A stretch of 64,000 bases of DNA from Companilactobacillus zhongbaensis (GTDB taxonomy: Bacteria > Bacillota > Bacilli > Lactobacillales > Lactobacillaceae): assembly GCF_003946515.1 (NCBI RefSeq), contig NZ_RHOM01000004.1, positions 62,001 through 126,000 on the forward strand. Reading direction: 5' to 3'. The position numbers and the translations under genes were made by a program. Shown one piece after another: positions 18,471 to 31,301 of the stretch. The notes beneath the pieces were generated by a model. It did no database searches. It saw only the letters and a program-made list of their open reading frames with translations, and was not told the DNA's origin. The first letter of the stretch is position 1. Each line of letters opens with the position of its first letter.

Positions 18471-18764
18471 CTATTTGTTAACCTCGAAAAGCCAAGCGTC
18501 ATCTTCTGATCCATTCAATAATTCTGGATCATCGTTAAGTTTGTCATTAACGGTAACAATCTTACCTGATACTGGTGATTGGAGTTCAACTACGGCTTTT
18601 TGAGCCTCAACTGAACCTGTAGAATCACCTTTGTTGATTTGGTTACCAACGATTGGTAAGTCAACATACTTAACTTTACCTAATGCTTCTTGACCATCTT
18701 TAGTCAAACCGACACGTTTCTTATCTTCTGTGTCTTTTACCCATAAATATTCTTTCTTTGCCAT
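18471..18764 (-). CDS. Stand-alone GcvH-like lipoyl-domain protein
   Basis: The 97-residue product matches the glycine cleavage H-protein fold in shortened form: YLWVKDTEDKKRVGLTKDGQEALGKVKYVDLPIVGNQINKGDSTGSVEAQKAVVELQSPVSGKIVTVND. The lysine in SVEAQKAVVEL (about residue 56) occupies the lipoylation position and the SPVSG turn is present. H-protein is usually ~125 residues, so N- and C-terminal helices are trimmed. No gcvT/gcvP genes occur here. It lies 17 nt after rodA in the mbl cluster. Its role may be lipoyl relay or something else; not known. Confidence 0.85.
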   Translation of the reverse strand: MAKKEYLWVKDTEDKKRVGLTKDGQEALGKVKYVDLPIVGNQINKGDSTGSVEAQKAVVELQSPVSGKIVTVNDKLNDDPELLNGSEDDAWLFEVNK

Positions 18765-18781
18765 CCTATAACCTACTTTCT

Positions 18782-19984
18782 CTACCTCTGTTTAAATGAT
18801 ACATTTTCGAACATGTAACTCTTGTGATGGTATCTCATTGACATGACTAGCCCGATACCGATCATATTCCCTAATAAGGCGGAACCACCTTGGGATATGA
18901 ACGGAAGCGGAATACCAGTCAATGGCAAGAGCCCAACACTCATACCAATATTTTCGAAAACATGGAACAAGATCATCATGATTACACCTGTTGAAACATA
19001 TGCATAAAATTCGTTCTTAGTATCAAATGTGATTTGTACCATTTGGTAGATCAGCAAGAAATACAACAAAATTAATACACATGAACCGATAAATCCGAAG
19101 TTCTCAGCAATAACTGAGAAGATCATATCGGACTCACGAACTGGAACGTAAACATTGGAAACATTAAAACCTTTTCCAAACAATTGACCTGAACCAATTG
19201 CTTTCATATTCTGCCATATTTGATAGCCATTTTGCGTTGTATCCATCGAAGGATTCAACCAGCTATCAATACGACTAAATTGGTATGATTTGAAACCTAA
19301 TTGCATTAGAATTGGGCGTCCCCAATCAGTAGTTGCTAACGTCAGCGCTAATCCACCGACTACCGCAACGATCCCGAAGACCGTCCCAATAATACGCCAA
19401 TCAATTCCTGATACTAAAACCATTCCACCGAGAATGGCGATAAATACGAGCAAAGTACCAAAGTCGTTTTGAAGTTTAAGTAAAACGATCACCGGTACCG
19501 TCCATAGTAGTAGTTTACCCAATAAAATGAAATCTGTTCTTATTGTATGGACGTGATACTCGCTATTATGCATGGTAATGACTTTACCCATCATTAATAT
19601 GTAGGCGGGTTTCATTACCTCCGAAGGTTGGAACGTTAACGGACCTAAAGCAAACCAACTCTTCGCACCAGTCTGTGTAAAATATGCACGACTATAGAAA
19701 ATCAGGACTAATAATAAGAGCGCTAGTCCAGCGTAATATGCGTAATTGGCAATCTGCCAAAGTTGTTCTGCATCGAACTGCATCACGATTGCTACGATCG
19801 TAGCACCGATGGCATACCAGAGAACTTGCGTAATTACATTCTTCAGTGGATTCTCGGAATCATGGATAGTCGCAACATAAATCGACATTAATCCAATGAT
19901 CGCCAACATCATTACCGAAAAAATAATTCCATAATCAATGCGTGATTCTAGATCATTTTCTTTATTATTATTCCTCATTTGCAT
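18782..19984 (-). CDS. rodA: SEDS-family peptidoglycan glycosyltransferase RodA
   Basis: RodA polymerises glycan strands for lateral wall growth together with a class B PBP. The 400 residues have about ten membrane segments and SEDS motifs: TGAKSWFALGPLTFQPSEVMKPAYILMMGK (about 105-134), LLKLQNDFGTLLVF, and near the C-terminus GLLPLTGIPLPFISQGGSALLGNMIGIGLVMS. The QND and QPSE residues indicate an active enzyme. Neighbouring mbl, epuA and yidD make RodA rather than FtsW the better call. The start is an ATG with a second one two codons further in (MQMRNN). Confidence 0.93.
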   Translation of the reverse strand: MQMRNNNKENDLESRIDYGIIFSVMMLAIIGLMSIYVATIHDSENPLKNVITQVLWYAIGATIVAIVMQFDAEQLWQIANYAYYAGLALLLLVLIFYSRAYFTQTGAKSWFALGPLTFQPSEVMKPAYILMMGKVITMHNSEYHVHTIRTDFILLGKLLLWTVPVIVLLKLQNDFGTLLVFIAILGGMVLVSGIDWRIIGTVFGIVAVVGGLALTLATTDWGRPILMQLGFKSYQFSRIDSWLNPSMDTTQNGYQIWQNMKAIGSGQLFGKGFNVSNVYVPVRESDMIFSVIAENFGFIGSCVLILLYFLLIYQMVQITFDTKNEFYAYVSTGVIMMILFHVFENIGMSVGLLPLTGIPLPFISQGGSALLGNMIGIGLVMSMRYHHKSYMFENVSFKQR

Positions 19985-19995
19985 TTTAACACCTA

Positions 19996-20217
19996 TTAAT
20001 GATTATGTAGATTATATTGCATTAACAATTCGTTAATTGCATCATCTAACTTCACGGATTTAAAAGGTGTATCGTTACTCTCAACGAATGATAAGTAACG
20101 ATCTCCTTCTTTACGAATTGTTCCAATATATTTCTTGCCATCCCATAATTCATAAGTTTCAGGATCATCACTGATGTCCTTTAAATTAATTTCAATGGGT
20201 TTGTTCTTTCTTGCCAT
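19996..20217 (-). CDS. DUF2969 family protein
   Basis: A 73-residue cytoplasmic protein (MARKNKPIEINLKDISDDPETYELWDGKKYIGTIRKEGDRYLSF...) of a short family found in lactobacilli and relatives, usually next to rodA or mbl as here. Function unknown. It contains a predicted small beta-sheet with a conserved ELWDGKKYIG turn. It is 11 nt upstream of rodA and 9 nt after yidD, inside one operon. Confidence 0.85.
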   Translation of the reverse strand: MARKNKPIEINLKDISDDPETYELWDGKKYIGTIRKEGDRYLSFVESNDTPFKSVKLDDAINELLMQYNLHNH

Positions 20218-20226
20218 TAAATTTTC

Positions 20227-20520
20227 CTATTCTTTGCTATGAAATTTTTTTGCTATGATCTCATCTTCGTATTCTTCAGGATGAGGATTACGAAAAATCG
20301 TAAAATGATCTGGTACTGGATCTACTCCACCACGAACAAAGGGATTGCAGCGCAAAATTCTTGCAGTCCCCATAATCATTCCCAAGATTGCCCCGTGTTT
20401 CTTAACCGCGGAGATAAAATAACTTGAACAAGTTGGATAATACCGACAACTTGGTGGCAATATAGGTGATATAAACTTTTGATAGACTCTTACTATCCCA
20501 ATCAACAATTTCTTCAACAT
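20227..20520 (-). CDS. yidD: Membrane protein insertion efficiency factor YidD
   Basis: YidD is a small amphipathic membrane-associated protein thought to aid YidC-dependent insertion. The 97 residues start [70 protein letters not shown], containing all the family landmarks (three Cys, CNP, GGxDPVP). The start is set at 20520; a 15-codon longer frame lacks family similarity upstream. It starts 2 nt after the epuA-type gene, suggesting coupling. Confidence 0.94.
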   Translation of the reverse strand: MLKKLLIGIVRVYQKFISPILPPSCRYYPTCSSYFISAVKKHGAILGMIMGTARILRCNPFVRGGVDPVPDHFTIFRNPHPEEYEDEIIAKKFHSKE

Positions 20521-20522
20521 AG

Positions 20523-20705
20523 CTATCTCAGAAAGTCGAACATGTGGATCCAAGTTCCAGGCCAAAGTACAGCTAATGGATTAGAGCCTCCAAGCCCTGA
20601 CCCGATCAACATTCCTAAAACGAAAAAAATCAACATGAATAACAAAACCCAGCCGATCTTCTTGAATACACCGTGACGGTATTCTTTTCCAAAATCTCGT
20701 TTCAT
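20523..20705 (-). CDS. EpuA-like small membrane protein (often annotated RNA polymerase subunit beta)
   Basis: The 60-residue product has a basic N-terminus, one membrane helix (about 18-36) and the family pattern [29 protein letters not shown] at the C-terminus, as in the EpuA/PF11772 family. Homologues are commonly mis-annotated as DNA-directed RNA polymerase subunit beta; there is no RNA polymerase domain here. It is located 8 nt after mbl and 2 nt before yidD in the same operon, pointing to an envelope role. Confidence 0.8.
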   Translation of the reverse strand: MKRDFGKEYRHGVFKKIGWVLLFMLIFFVLGMLIGSGLGGSNPLAVLWPGTWIHMFDFLR

Positions 20706-20713
20706 ATTACACC

Positions 20714-21703
20714 TTAATATTTCTTATGTTTTTCAATATTTTCCAGAAGGATTCCTGTACCCAACGCAACCGAATCAAGTGGTCGATCCGTCATTAATAC
20801 GGGAACTTCTAATTCTTGTGATAGTAGTTTGTCTAAGTTTTTCAGTAAAGCTCCACCACCTGTCAACATGATACCACGATCGATGATATCCGCTGACAAT
20901 TCAGGTGGTGTTTCTTCGAGGACACTCTTAGCTGACTCAATAATTTGCTTGACGCCGTCGTGGAGTGCCTCTTCGATTTCTTTCTCGTTAAGAGTTATCT
21001 CTTTAGGCAAACCGGAAACAATATCAATACCACTGGCAGAGAATGTTTCACTTTCATCACCATCTAAGGCAGCACCAATTTGTTTCTTGATCTCTTCAGA
21101 CGTACGTTCACCAATGATCAAGCTGTGTGATTGTTTAACGTATGCTTGAATTGCTGAAGTCATCTTGTCACCAGCAAAACGTAATGAACGGCTAGTAACG
21201 ACGTCACCCATTGACAAGACAGCGATATCACTAGTACCACCACCGATATCGATCACCATGTTACCTTGTGGTTTAAAAATATCTAAACCAGCACCAACGG
21301 CAGCAACCTTTGGTTCTAGTTGAAGATAAACTTTACCACCACCGGCTTGTTCAGCGGCTTCGATGATCGATTTTTGTTCAACAGGAGTAACATTTGTTGG
21401 CGCACAGATCATAATTATCGGCTTTGAGAAAAAGCTCTTGACGTTTAATTTATCGATAAAATACTGAAGCATTTTTTCAGTGATATTAAAGTCGGCGATC
21501 ACACCGTCTTTGAGCGGTCTAATAGCCTTAATATTGGCCGGAGTTCTTCCGACCATCTTGTAAGCATCTTTACCAACTGCAACAACATCGTTTGTTCTTG
21601 AGTTGATGGCCACGATCGAAGGCTCGTTTAATACGATTCCTTCTCCTTTAACATCAATTAACACATTCGCTGTTCCCAAATCAATTCCAAGATATTTCGC
21701 CAT
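20714..21703 (-). CDS. mbl: Second MreB-family actin homologue (Mbl-like)
   Basis: A paralogue of the MreB at 2678-3679. The 329 residues contain phosphate 1 ([16 protein letters not shown]), phosphate 2 (MVIDIGGGTSDIAVLSMG) and the adenosine motif ([17 protein letters not shown]). It lacks an adjacent mreCD and instead heads epuA-yidD-DUF2969-rodA-gcvH, the location typical of mbl. The first residues run directly into the filament fold (MAKYLGIDLG). It likely forms filaments that direct the RodA-based wall-synthesis machinery. Confidence 0.88.
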   Translation of the reverse strand: MAKYLGIDLGTANVLIDVKGEGIVLNEPSIVAINSRTNDVVAVGKDAYKMVGRTPANIKAIRPLKDGVIADFNITEKMLQYFIDKLNVKSFFSKPIIMICAPTNVTPVEQKSIIEAAEQAGGGKVYLQLEPKVAAVGAGLDIFKPQGNMVIDIGGGTSDIAVLSMGDVVTSRSLRFAGDKMTSAIQAYVKQSHSLIIGERTSEEIKKQIGAALDGDESETFSASGIDIVSGLPKEITLNEKEIEEALHDGVKQIIESAKSVLEETPPELSADIIDRGIMLTGGGALLKNLDKLLSQELEVPVLMTDRPLDSVALGTGILLENIEKHKKY

Positions 21704-21837
21704 ACTATATCCTCCAAAAATCTAGACAAAAAAAGTATATCATAACCAACGATTGCATGACATCGATAAACAAAAAAAGTAGTCATAAACCAGCCATCAT
21801 TTTATACGATAATATAAATTCTTGTTACTTTTTGACG

Positions 21838-21884
21838 GAAAAAATGACAATATTCTTCTGCGAATATTGCCATTTTGCCATCAA
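21838..21884 (-). terminator. Intrinsic terminator of murA
   Basis: Minus strand AATGGCAATATTCGC / GAATATTGTCATT stem with a short loop, followed by TTTTTT. It separates murA from the mbl operon. Confidence 0.75.
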
Positions 21885-21912
21885 TTGCTGAAGTTAAACT
21901 AATATTTAAATC

Positions 21913-23235
21913 CTATGCTAATTTATCTACGCCTGAAATAGTCTTGAAGACTAAACTCTCACGACCATTTTTGTCGATCGATACACGTCGAATATTAGCA
22001 CCAAGATCTCTTAACTTCTCTGTAAAATTGTAATAACCGCGATCCAAATACTGAAGATTTGAAACACGTGTTTCACCTTCAGCGACCAAACCAGCTAAAA
22101 CTAATGCTGCTGCTGCTCGCAAATCAGTAGCAGAAACATTGGCACCAGTTAAATTGGCTGGTCCAAACATAATAGCAGAATTACCTTCGATCTTATAATC
22201 AGCTTGCATCTTACCTAATTCAGGAAAATGCATAAATCTATTTTCAAATACAGTCTCAGTCATTACAGTTGTACCGTTACTGAGCAATTGTGCTAAAGTC
22301 ATTTGAGCTTGCATATCAGTTGGGAAACCAGGATGTGGCAATGTCTTCACATCAACTGCTTTAAGATCATCAGTCCCGATAACACGAATACCCTCATCAG
22401 ACTCGATGATCGAAACGCCCATTTCTTGAAGCTTTGAGATCAATGGCTTATTGTGAGCCACTACGGCATCTTTAATAAAAATATCACCATTAGTAACAGC
22501 AGCAGCAACCATGAAAGTACCAGCTTCGATGCGGTCTTGCATAATTGAATGCTCGCAACCGTGCATCTCTTTAACACCTTTAATACGAATAGTATTAGTA
22601 CCAGCACCAGAAATATTAGCGCCCATCTTACTCAAAACATTGGCAAGATCGACAATTTCAGGCTCACGGGCAACGTTATCAATAACAGTCTCCCCTTCAG
22701 CCAAAGTAGCAGCCATCATAATATTTTGCGTAGCACCAACACTAGGAAAGTCCAAATAAATCTCCGCACCATATAATCCAGAAGCGGTAGCATCAATATA
22801 TCCACCATTTTGGGTAAATTGTGCTCCCATAGCTTCCAAACCCTTCAAGTGAAGGTCAATTGGACGAGAACCAATAGCACAGCCACCAGGCATAGCTACA
22901 TGAGCCTCACCACAACGAGCCAAAATAGGACCTAAAACCACAATAGAGGCCCGCATCTTATCAACAAGCTCCTCTGGAGCAGTAGTAGAAATACCCTCAG
23001 AAGAATCAATTATAATCGATTCATTATTTTCATTAAATTGAATATCAGCATCTAACGCACCAAGCACCTTGCACATAGTGGTAACGTCTGATAAAGGAGG
23101 TATATTACTTAAATATGTTTTCCCTTTGGATGCTAACAATGTCGACGCAAGAATCGGCAAAACGGCATTTTTAGCGCCTTCAATTTTAACAGAACCCTCA
23201 AGACGCGAAGGCCCATCTACAATAATCTGTTGCAA
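21913..23235 (-). CDS. murA: UDP-N-acetylglucosamine 1-carboxyvinyltransferase
   Basis: First committed step of peptidoglycan synthesis: transfer of enolpyruvate from PEP to UDP-GlcNAc in the cytoplasm. The 440 residues show [17 protein letters not shown], the catalytic loop [18 protein letters not shown] with the fosfomycin-sensitive Cys, and [15 protein letters not shown]. The start is TTG at 23235 ([14 protein letters not shown]): the minus strand has GGAGG about 8 nt before it, and the longer frame would begin inside that ribosome binding site. DUF1146 lies 28 nt upstream. Whether this is MurA1 or MurA2 cannot be told. Confidence 0.95.
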   Translation of the reverse strand: MQQIIVDGPSRLEGSVKIEGAKNAVLPILASTLLASKGKTYLSNIPPLSDVTTMCKVLGALDADIQFNENNESIIIDSSEGISTTAPEELVDKMRASIVVLGPILARCGEAHVAMPGGCAIGSRPIDLHLKGLEAMGAQFTQNGGYIDATASGLYGAEIYLDFPSVGATQNIMMAATLAEGETVIDNVAREPEIVDLANVLSKMGANISGAGTNTIRIKGVKEMHGCEHSIMQDRIEAGTFMVAAAVTNGDIFIKDAVVAHNKPLISKLQEMGVSIIESDEGIRVIGTDDLKAVDVKTLPHPGFPTDMQAQMTLAQLLSNGTTVMTETVFENRFMHFPELGKMQADYKIEGNSAIMFGPANLTGANVSATDLRAAAALVLAGLVAEGETRVSNLQYLDRGYYNFTEKLRDLGANIRRVSIDKNGRESLVFKTISGVDKLA

Positions 23236-23263
23236 TATATTTACCTCCAAAACGTTAATTTGA

Positions 23264-23494
23264 TCAAATTAATAACGTTAGGTTTTGTGAAACATTAAGA
23301 ATGCTCAATAAAAATGAGCTAACCGTATAACCTAGCGCAATCGAAATTAGCGCTACAAGTAATTGTAACATTCTTGTGTTATTTTTGTCATAAATCTTTC
23401 GCCAATCAATAGCCTGCAAAGCATTATAACTAAGCCAAATAAAAAATAAATGACTAACAATAGTAATAATCGCGTTAATTCCTAAACTATTCAT
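23264..23494 (-). CDS. DUF1146 family membrane protein (YwzB-like)
   Basis: The 76-residue product has two membrane helices (about 8-28 and 42-66) joined by [32 protein letters not shown], which matches the DUF1146/YwzB family. The function is unknown, but the gene is regularly found before murA in Bacilli, as here (28-nt gap). It probably begins the murA transcript. Confidence 0.85.
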   Translation of the reverse strand: MNSLGINAIITIVSHLFFIWLSYNALQAIDWRKIYDKNNTRMLQLLVALISIALGYTVSSFLLSILNVSQNLTLLI

Positions 23495-23635
23495 AATCTA
23501 AACCTCTTCCATCACCCTAACATGAAACCGAAAACAACGCACACTTGAACACCAGACTTAAAAAAAACCTAAAAAATGACAAAACAACAAAAAATTGAAA
23601 GCCAAAATATTCCGAGCAGTATATTATTATTAGAT

Positions 23636-23672
23636 CGGGGCGACCCTTGACGACGAAGGAGTCAAGAAGCCA
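23636..23672 (+). repeat. Fragment of the dispersed three-way-junction repeat
   Basis: Contains GGGGCGACCC and the hairpin CTTGAC-gacgaagga-GTCAAG, whose loop is the same GACGAAGGA seen in the internal hairpins of copies 1 and 3. It lies ~180 bp from full copy 2 and looks like a decayed second copy. The rest of 23495-23820 is A/C-rich sequence with no credible gene. Confidence 0.55.
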
Positions 23673-23820
23673 AAAAGACAAACCAAATACCAAACAAATC
23701 GATGATAACGAAAAGTAATAATTGACCAGATAGAAACAAAAAGTCAAAATCACAAAACAAGAAAACATAGATACCACAATAAAAACCAAAACAGTATACC
23801 AGGACAAAGATAAGTACCGT

Positions 23821-24032
23821 ACCCCCACCGAAAAAAATAGTTTTGACTATCTTAGATTCTGGGGGGTGGAGGGAATTCGACCGTCAGCCATGAAATTTCA
23901 CTTGGTGGTTTACCACCTAGTGAAAGACTCGTATTTGAGATCGTCGAAGCGGTCTACTTCGATGAGCTCAAATCGAGTCCATGGCGTTCCACGGTCGCAA
24001 TTCCCGGAACCCCCCAGAATCGGCAATCAACC
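23821..24032 (+). repeat. Dispersed three-way-junction repeat, copy 2
   Basis: Outer arms 23856-23883 and 23992-24020 begin ATTCTGGGGGG and pair over almost 29 nt. Two inner hairpins follow: TTTCACTtGGTGGT/ACCACCtAGTGAAA and GACTCG...ATTTGAG with CTCAAATCGAGTC. Flanks CCCCCACCGAAAAAAATAG (before) and GAATCGGCAATCAACC (after) parallel those of copy 1. No gene occupies 23495-24115. Confidence 0.8.
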
Positions 24033-24079
24033 ATCACCCATCCTATAACCTCAAAAAAACCCAAAAACAAAAGCAAAAA

Positions 24080-24114
24080 AAATCCAAAGCCACAAACCGG
24101 CTTTGGATTTTTAT
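24080..24114 (-). terminator. Terminator of the atp operon
   Basis: Minus strand AAATCCAAAGCC / GGCTTTGGATTT stem (12 bp) with a 7-nt loop and a long T-run just past the atpC stop. Confidence 0.9.
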
Positions 24115-24115
24115 T

Positions 24116-24547
24116 TTATTTATGTTCACTAACATTAATTCTATTGATAGCCTTCTTAAGTGATACTTGAGCACGATCTAAATCATCAACATTGTTCTTC
24201 TCTTTAGCTGATTGAATAGTCTCTTCAGCCTTTTGCTTTTGATACTTAGCACGTCGAAGATCAATATCACGAGCTCTTTCAGCACTGTTAGCAACAATAG
24301 AAACTAGATCATTGCTGAACTCCAGAAAACCACCGTTGACGGCGATTGCATCTTCATGATCAGGCTTGTCTATCCGTTTCACGCGAACTTCTGCAATTTT
24401 TAATGGGGCGATAATTGGTTCATGACTCTTCATAATACCAATGTCTCCATCAATAGCGCTAGCAACGATGACATTTGCGTGATGATTATAAACGACACCA
24501 TCAGGAGTAACAATATTGACCGTCATTGGTTGTTCTTGATCAGCCAT
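24116..24547 (-). CDS. atpC: ATP synthase F1 epsilon subunit
   Basis: Central-stalk subunit that couples rotation and can inhibit ATP hydrolysis. The 143 residues start with the beta-sandwich domain (MTVNIVTPDGVVYNHHANVIVASAIDGDIGIMKSHEPIIAPLKIAEVRVKR) containing the typical GxxGIMxxH motif, followed by a two-helix C-terminal domain (ERARDIDLRRAKYQKQKAEETIQ). Last gene of the operon, 14 nt after atpD, followed by the operon terminator. Confidence 0.96.
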   Translation of the reverse strand: MADQEQPMTVNIVTPDGVVYNHHANVIVASAIDGDIGIMKSHEPIIAPLKIAEVRVKRIDKPDHEDAIAVNGGFLEFSNDLVSIVANSAERARDIDLRRAKYQKQKAEETIQSAKEKNNVDDLDRAQVSLKKAINRINVSEHK

Positions 24548-24561
24548 ATTATCCCTCCTTA

Positions 24562-26028
<1,467 letters not shown>

Positions 26029-26033
26029 CTAAA

Positions 26034-26948
26034 CTATTCTAGTGCCGCAGCACCGCCAACAATCTCTGTGATCTCAGTAGTAATTTGTGCTTGACGGGCA
26101 CGATTGTAGTGCAATGACAATGAAGAAATCAAGTCATCAGCATTATCGGTCGCACTCTTCATAGCTGTAACTGAAGCAGCATGCTCTGCTGTCTTAGCAT
26201 CCATCATGGCACCGAAGACAATGCTTTCGATATATTGTGGGACAATTGCTGAAAGAACTGTCTCAGGATCTGGATCTTTAATATATTCGCTAGCAATGTG
26301 TTCTTCTTCTAAAGTCACGTCTTCAGGGGCGTCTAGTGGAAGAAGTTTTTCTTCCGTAAATCTAGATACTAGTGAGTTAACGTGGTGGTTGTGACAAATG
26401 AAAATCTCATCAAATGAACCTGCTTGGTACAATTGCAAGACTGACTTAACAATTGGAGTAATGTCTTCAACCGCTGGAACATCGGGTAACCCACGATATT
26501 CATAAGCAATGTCGTAACCACGAGCTTTAAAAAATTCTGTACCGGTATTACCTAGTGAAATAATAGTAAATTTACTCTTGTCATTGTTGTACTTCTTTTT
26601 AAAGATGTCCATCATGGCCTTCAAAATATTACTATTGTATCCACCAACTAATCCACGATCACTAGTCAACACTACATAGGCTGACTTTTTAACATCACGA
26701 ACTTGAAGGATATTGTTAACACTCAACGGATCGGCAGTATTACCTGAAGGAACGTCTTTAAAAACGTTCCCTAGCGTTAAGTGACGAACGATATCTTTTA
26801 CTTTATTTGCATAAAGTTGATAAGCAACAGATTGTTTTTCAATACGAGAAAGTTTAGCACCAGAAACCATTTGCATGGCTCTTGTGATCTGACCGGTTTT
26901 TTGAGTAGAAGTAATTCTTCTTTTAATGTCCATTAGGGACTCAGCCAT
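26034..26948 (-). CDS. atpG: ATP synthase F1 gamma subunit
   Basis: Rotor shaft. The 304 residues have the two long coiled-coil ends: MDIKRRITSTQKTGQITRAMQMVSGAKLSR at the N-terminus and MKSATDNADDLISSLSLHYNRARQAQITTEITEIVGGAAALE at the C-terminus, plus the Rossmann-like middle with VVLTSDRGLVGGYN. Length is within the normal range (about 290-315). Lies 19 nt after atpA. Confidence 0.97.
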   Translation of the reverse strand: MAESLMDIKRRITSTQKTGQITRAMQMVSGAKLSRIEKQSVAYQLYANKVKDIVRHLTLGNVFKDVPSGNTADPLSVNNILQVRDVKKSAYVVLTSDRGLVGGYNSNILKAMMDIFKKKYNNDKSKFTIISLGNTGTEFFKARGYDIAYEYRGLPDVPAVEDITPIVKSVLQLYQAGSFDEIFICHNHHVNSLVSRFTEEKLLPLDAPEDVTLEEEHIASEYIKDPDPETVLSAIVPQYIESIVFGAMMDAKTAEHAASVTAMKSATDNADDLISSLSLHYNRARQAQITTEITEIVGGAAALE

Positions 26949-26967
26949 AATTTAAACCTCCAGTATT

Positions 26968-29046
<2,079 letters not shown>

Positions 29047-29060
<14 letters not shown>

Positions 29061-29568
29061 TGTTTACAGTCAACTCCTTAATGTAAGAGTCGATCAAAGA
29101 CTTTTGATCGTCAGCATTAAGCTCTTTAGAGATAACTTTAGATGCGATCTCTAATGACAAGTTAGCAATATCATTTTGTGCTTCGTTCATTGCATCTTGT
29201 TTAGCTTTTTCTGCATCTGACTTAGCTTTTTGTCTTACTGATTCAGCTTCACTATGAGCTTGTGAGACAATAGTTTTCTTTTGTTCGTCACCATTGTCTT
29301 TAGCTTTGTTCACGATCTCAATAGCTTCTGCACGTGAATTCTTGAGTGCATCTTCACGTTCTTTCTTAAGCTTTTCTGCACTTGCACGTTCAGAATCAGC
29401 ATAATCAAGGTCACTTGTGATCTTGTCTGATCTGGCGTCCATCATCTTTGTAACGGGACCCCATGCAAAATGCTTAACTGCCCAAGTTAACAGGATGAAA
29501 GAAATAAGAATAAAAAGCATGTCACCTAAAGCTAGTTTACCTGCTCCAAGTACTAAAATACCTGCCAT
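29047..29568 (-). CDS. atpF: ATP synthase Fo b subunit
   Basis: Peripheral stalk. The 173 residues have one N-terminal membrane helix (about 15-36, MLFILISFILLTWAVKHFAWGPV) and a long charged helix rich in K/E/A (about 40-165) that dimerises. No start ambiguity. A hairpin with a U-run separates it from atpE upstream, which may lower b relative to c. Confidence 0.96.
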
Positions 29569-29598
29569 TTTCTCAACTCCTTCCCTTCATATAAAACA

Positions 29599-29626
29599 TA
29601 AAAAGGCGATCTTTCATCGCCAAAAT
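29599..29626 (-). terminator. Intercistronic hairpin between atpE and atpF
   Basis: Minus strand GGCGAT-gaaag-ATCGCC followed by TTTTTATG. Short 6-bp stem with U-run inside the operon; probably a partial terminator or RNA 3'-end stabiliser protecting the atpBE segment. Confidence 0.6.
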
Positions 29627-29634
29627 TATAGTTT

Positions 29635-29850
<216 letters not shown>

Positions 29851-29870
29851 TTAAAATCCTCCAATAAAAG

Positions 29871-30581
29871 TTATTCTTTTGTCATTTTGCGTGAAATATA
29901 AACCATAGATAATGTGGTAAATACGTACGCTTGGATGGCTCCAATAAATACTGAGAACCCTTGCCAGATCATTTCAAGTGGTATTGCGACCACAAACGAT
30001 ACAGCACCAAAGCTCTTAGCAACAGTTCCAATAAGTGCCAGAAGTACTTCACCGGCAAAAATATTACCGTAGAGACGGAGTGACAACGTTAAGAAGTTAG
30101 TGAACTCCTCTAGAAGGTTAACTGGCGTTAAAAATGAAACAGGTCTTGCAAAATTGGCTATATAGCCGCCAAATCCGAATTTCCTGACTGAATAATAATG
30201 CGCAAGTAGCAATGAAACTAGTGCTAATGACATCGTTACGATCGGATTTGCAGTTGGTGACTTCAAGTATGTGAAGCCGTCAACTTTCACTTGCAAAATC
30301 AAACCTAGTTGGTTCGAAATAAAGATGAATAAAAATAATACAAATGCATAAAGACTAAATCTATTACCAGATTCTCCTGGAAAGGCAGATTTAACAATGC
30401 TATTTGTGAAATCAATCATCCATTCCAAAACGTTTTGGGCTTTACCAGGTTTCATCGTGACTTTACGCGATAAAGCGAATACCAAAATGAAGACTAACAA
30501 AGCTACAACTAATGCAGATAAGCAATTGGCGACATTGAACCGAAGACCAAGGAAGTCAATAAACTTATATTTATCATCCAA
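29871..30581 (-). CDS. atpB: ATP synthase Fo a subunit
   Basis: Stator membrane subunit forming the proton half-channels. The 236 residues contain five to six helices and the essential Arg in LTLSLRLYGNIFAGEVLLALI (about 170-190). The start is TTG at 30581: the minus strand has a very strong GGGGGG ribosome binding site 6 nt upstream and no ATG in frame nearby. First gene of the operon; 90 bp separate it from upp, with no clear atpI in between. Confidence 0.95.
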   Translation of the reverse strand: MDDKYKFIDFLGLRFNVANCLSALVVALLVFILVFALSRKVTMKPGKAQNVLEWMIDFTNSIVKSAFPGESGNRFSLYAFVLFLFIFISNQLGLILQVKVDGFTYLKSPTANPIVTMSLALVSLLLAHYYSVRKFGFGGYIANFARPVSFLTPVNLLEEFTNFLTLSLRLYGNIFAGEVLLALIGTVAKSFGAVSFVVAIPLEMIWQGFSVFIGAIQAYVFTTLSMVYISRKMTKE

Positions 30582-30671
30582 TAATAACCCCCCTTTCTTC
30601 GCTTATTGAAAAACATATTGATACTTCAAAAATGATACCACTTAAAAATGTTTATTTAAATAGTGATTTTT

Positions 30672-31301
30672 TTATTTAGTACCAAATAATCTGTCTCCAG
30701 CATCACCTAGACCAGGGAAAATGTAACCACTGTCAGTAAGCTTCTCATCAAGTGATGCAGCATAAATATCAACGTCCGGATGTTCTTTTTGAACTTCCGC
30801 TACACCTTCAGGCGCAGCAACTAGGACAACGAGACGCATATGCTTGGCACCACGCTTCTTCAATGCTTCAATGGCCATGTTGGCTGATCCACCTGTTGCT
30901 AACATTGGATCAACGATGAATAATTCACGTTGGTCAATGTCACTAGGTAGTTTAACAAAATACTCGTGAGGTTTTAAAGTTTTTTCATCACGGTACATAC
31001 CGATGTGTCCTACTTTAGCAGCAGGGATCAATTGCAATACTCCATCGACCATGCCTAGTCCGGCACGAAGGATCGGAATAACTGCCAATTTCTTTCCGGC
31101 AATCATCTTTTGAGTTGATTTACCCATTGGTGTTTCGACTTCAACGTCTGCCAATGGAAGGTCGCGAGTGATCTCATAGACCATCAATTCAGCGATTTCG
31201 TTAGCAACTTCACGAAACACCTTAGTTCCGGTGTGTTTACTCCGGATGATCGTAAGTTTGTGTTGAATTAGAGGATGGTTCAGTACTTGAAATTTTGGCA
31301 T
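30672..31301 (-). CDS. upp: Uracil phosphoribosyltransferase
   Basis: Salvage enzyme making UMP from uracil and PRPP. The 209 residues carry the PRPP-binding motif [27 protein letters not shown] (about 127-153) and the C-terminal uracil-binding [13 protein letters not shown]. Normal length. Overlaps the sua5 stop by one base (TAATG), part of the tdk-prfA-prmC-sua5-upp group conserved in lactobacilli just before atp. Confidence 0.97.
   Translation of the reverse strand: MPKFQVLNHPLIQHKLTIIRSKHTGTKVFREVANEIAELMVYEITRDLPLADVEVETPMGKSTQKMIAGKKLAVIPILRAGLGMVDGVLQLIPAAKVGHIGMYRDEKTLKPHEYFVKLPSDIDQRELFIVDPMLATGGSANMAIEALKKRGAKHMRLVVLVAAPEGVAEVQKEHPDVDIYAASLDEKLTDSGYIFPGLGDAGDRLFGTK

Noticed and set aside
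20523-20705. RNA polymerase beta subunit annotation
   Set aside because: The 60-residue product is a single-helix membrane protein; the name is a known database carry-over.
23517-23828. 103-codon open frame on the minus strand, hydrophobic
   Set aside because: Composition follows the A/C-rich non-coding strand, no ribosome binding site, crosses the repeat fragment at 23636 and has no recognisable family.
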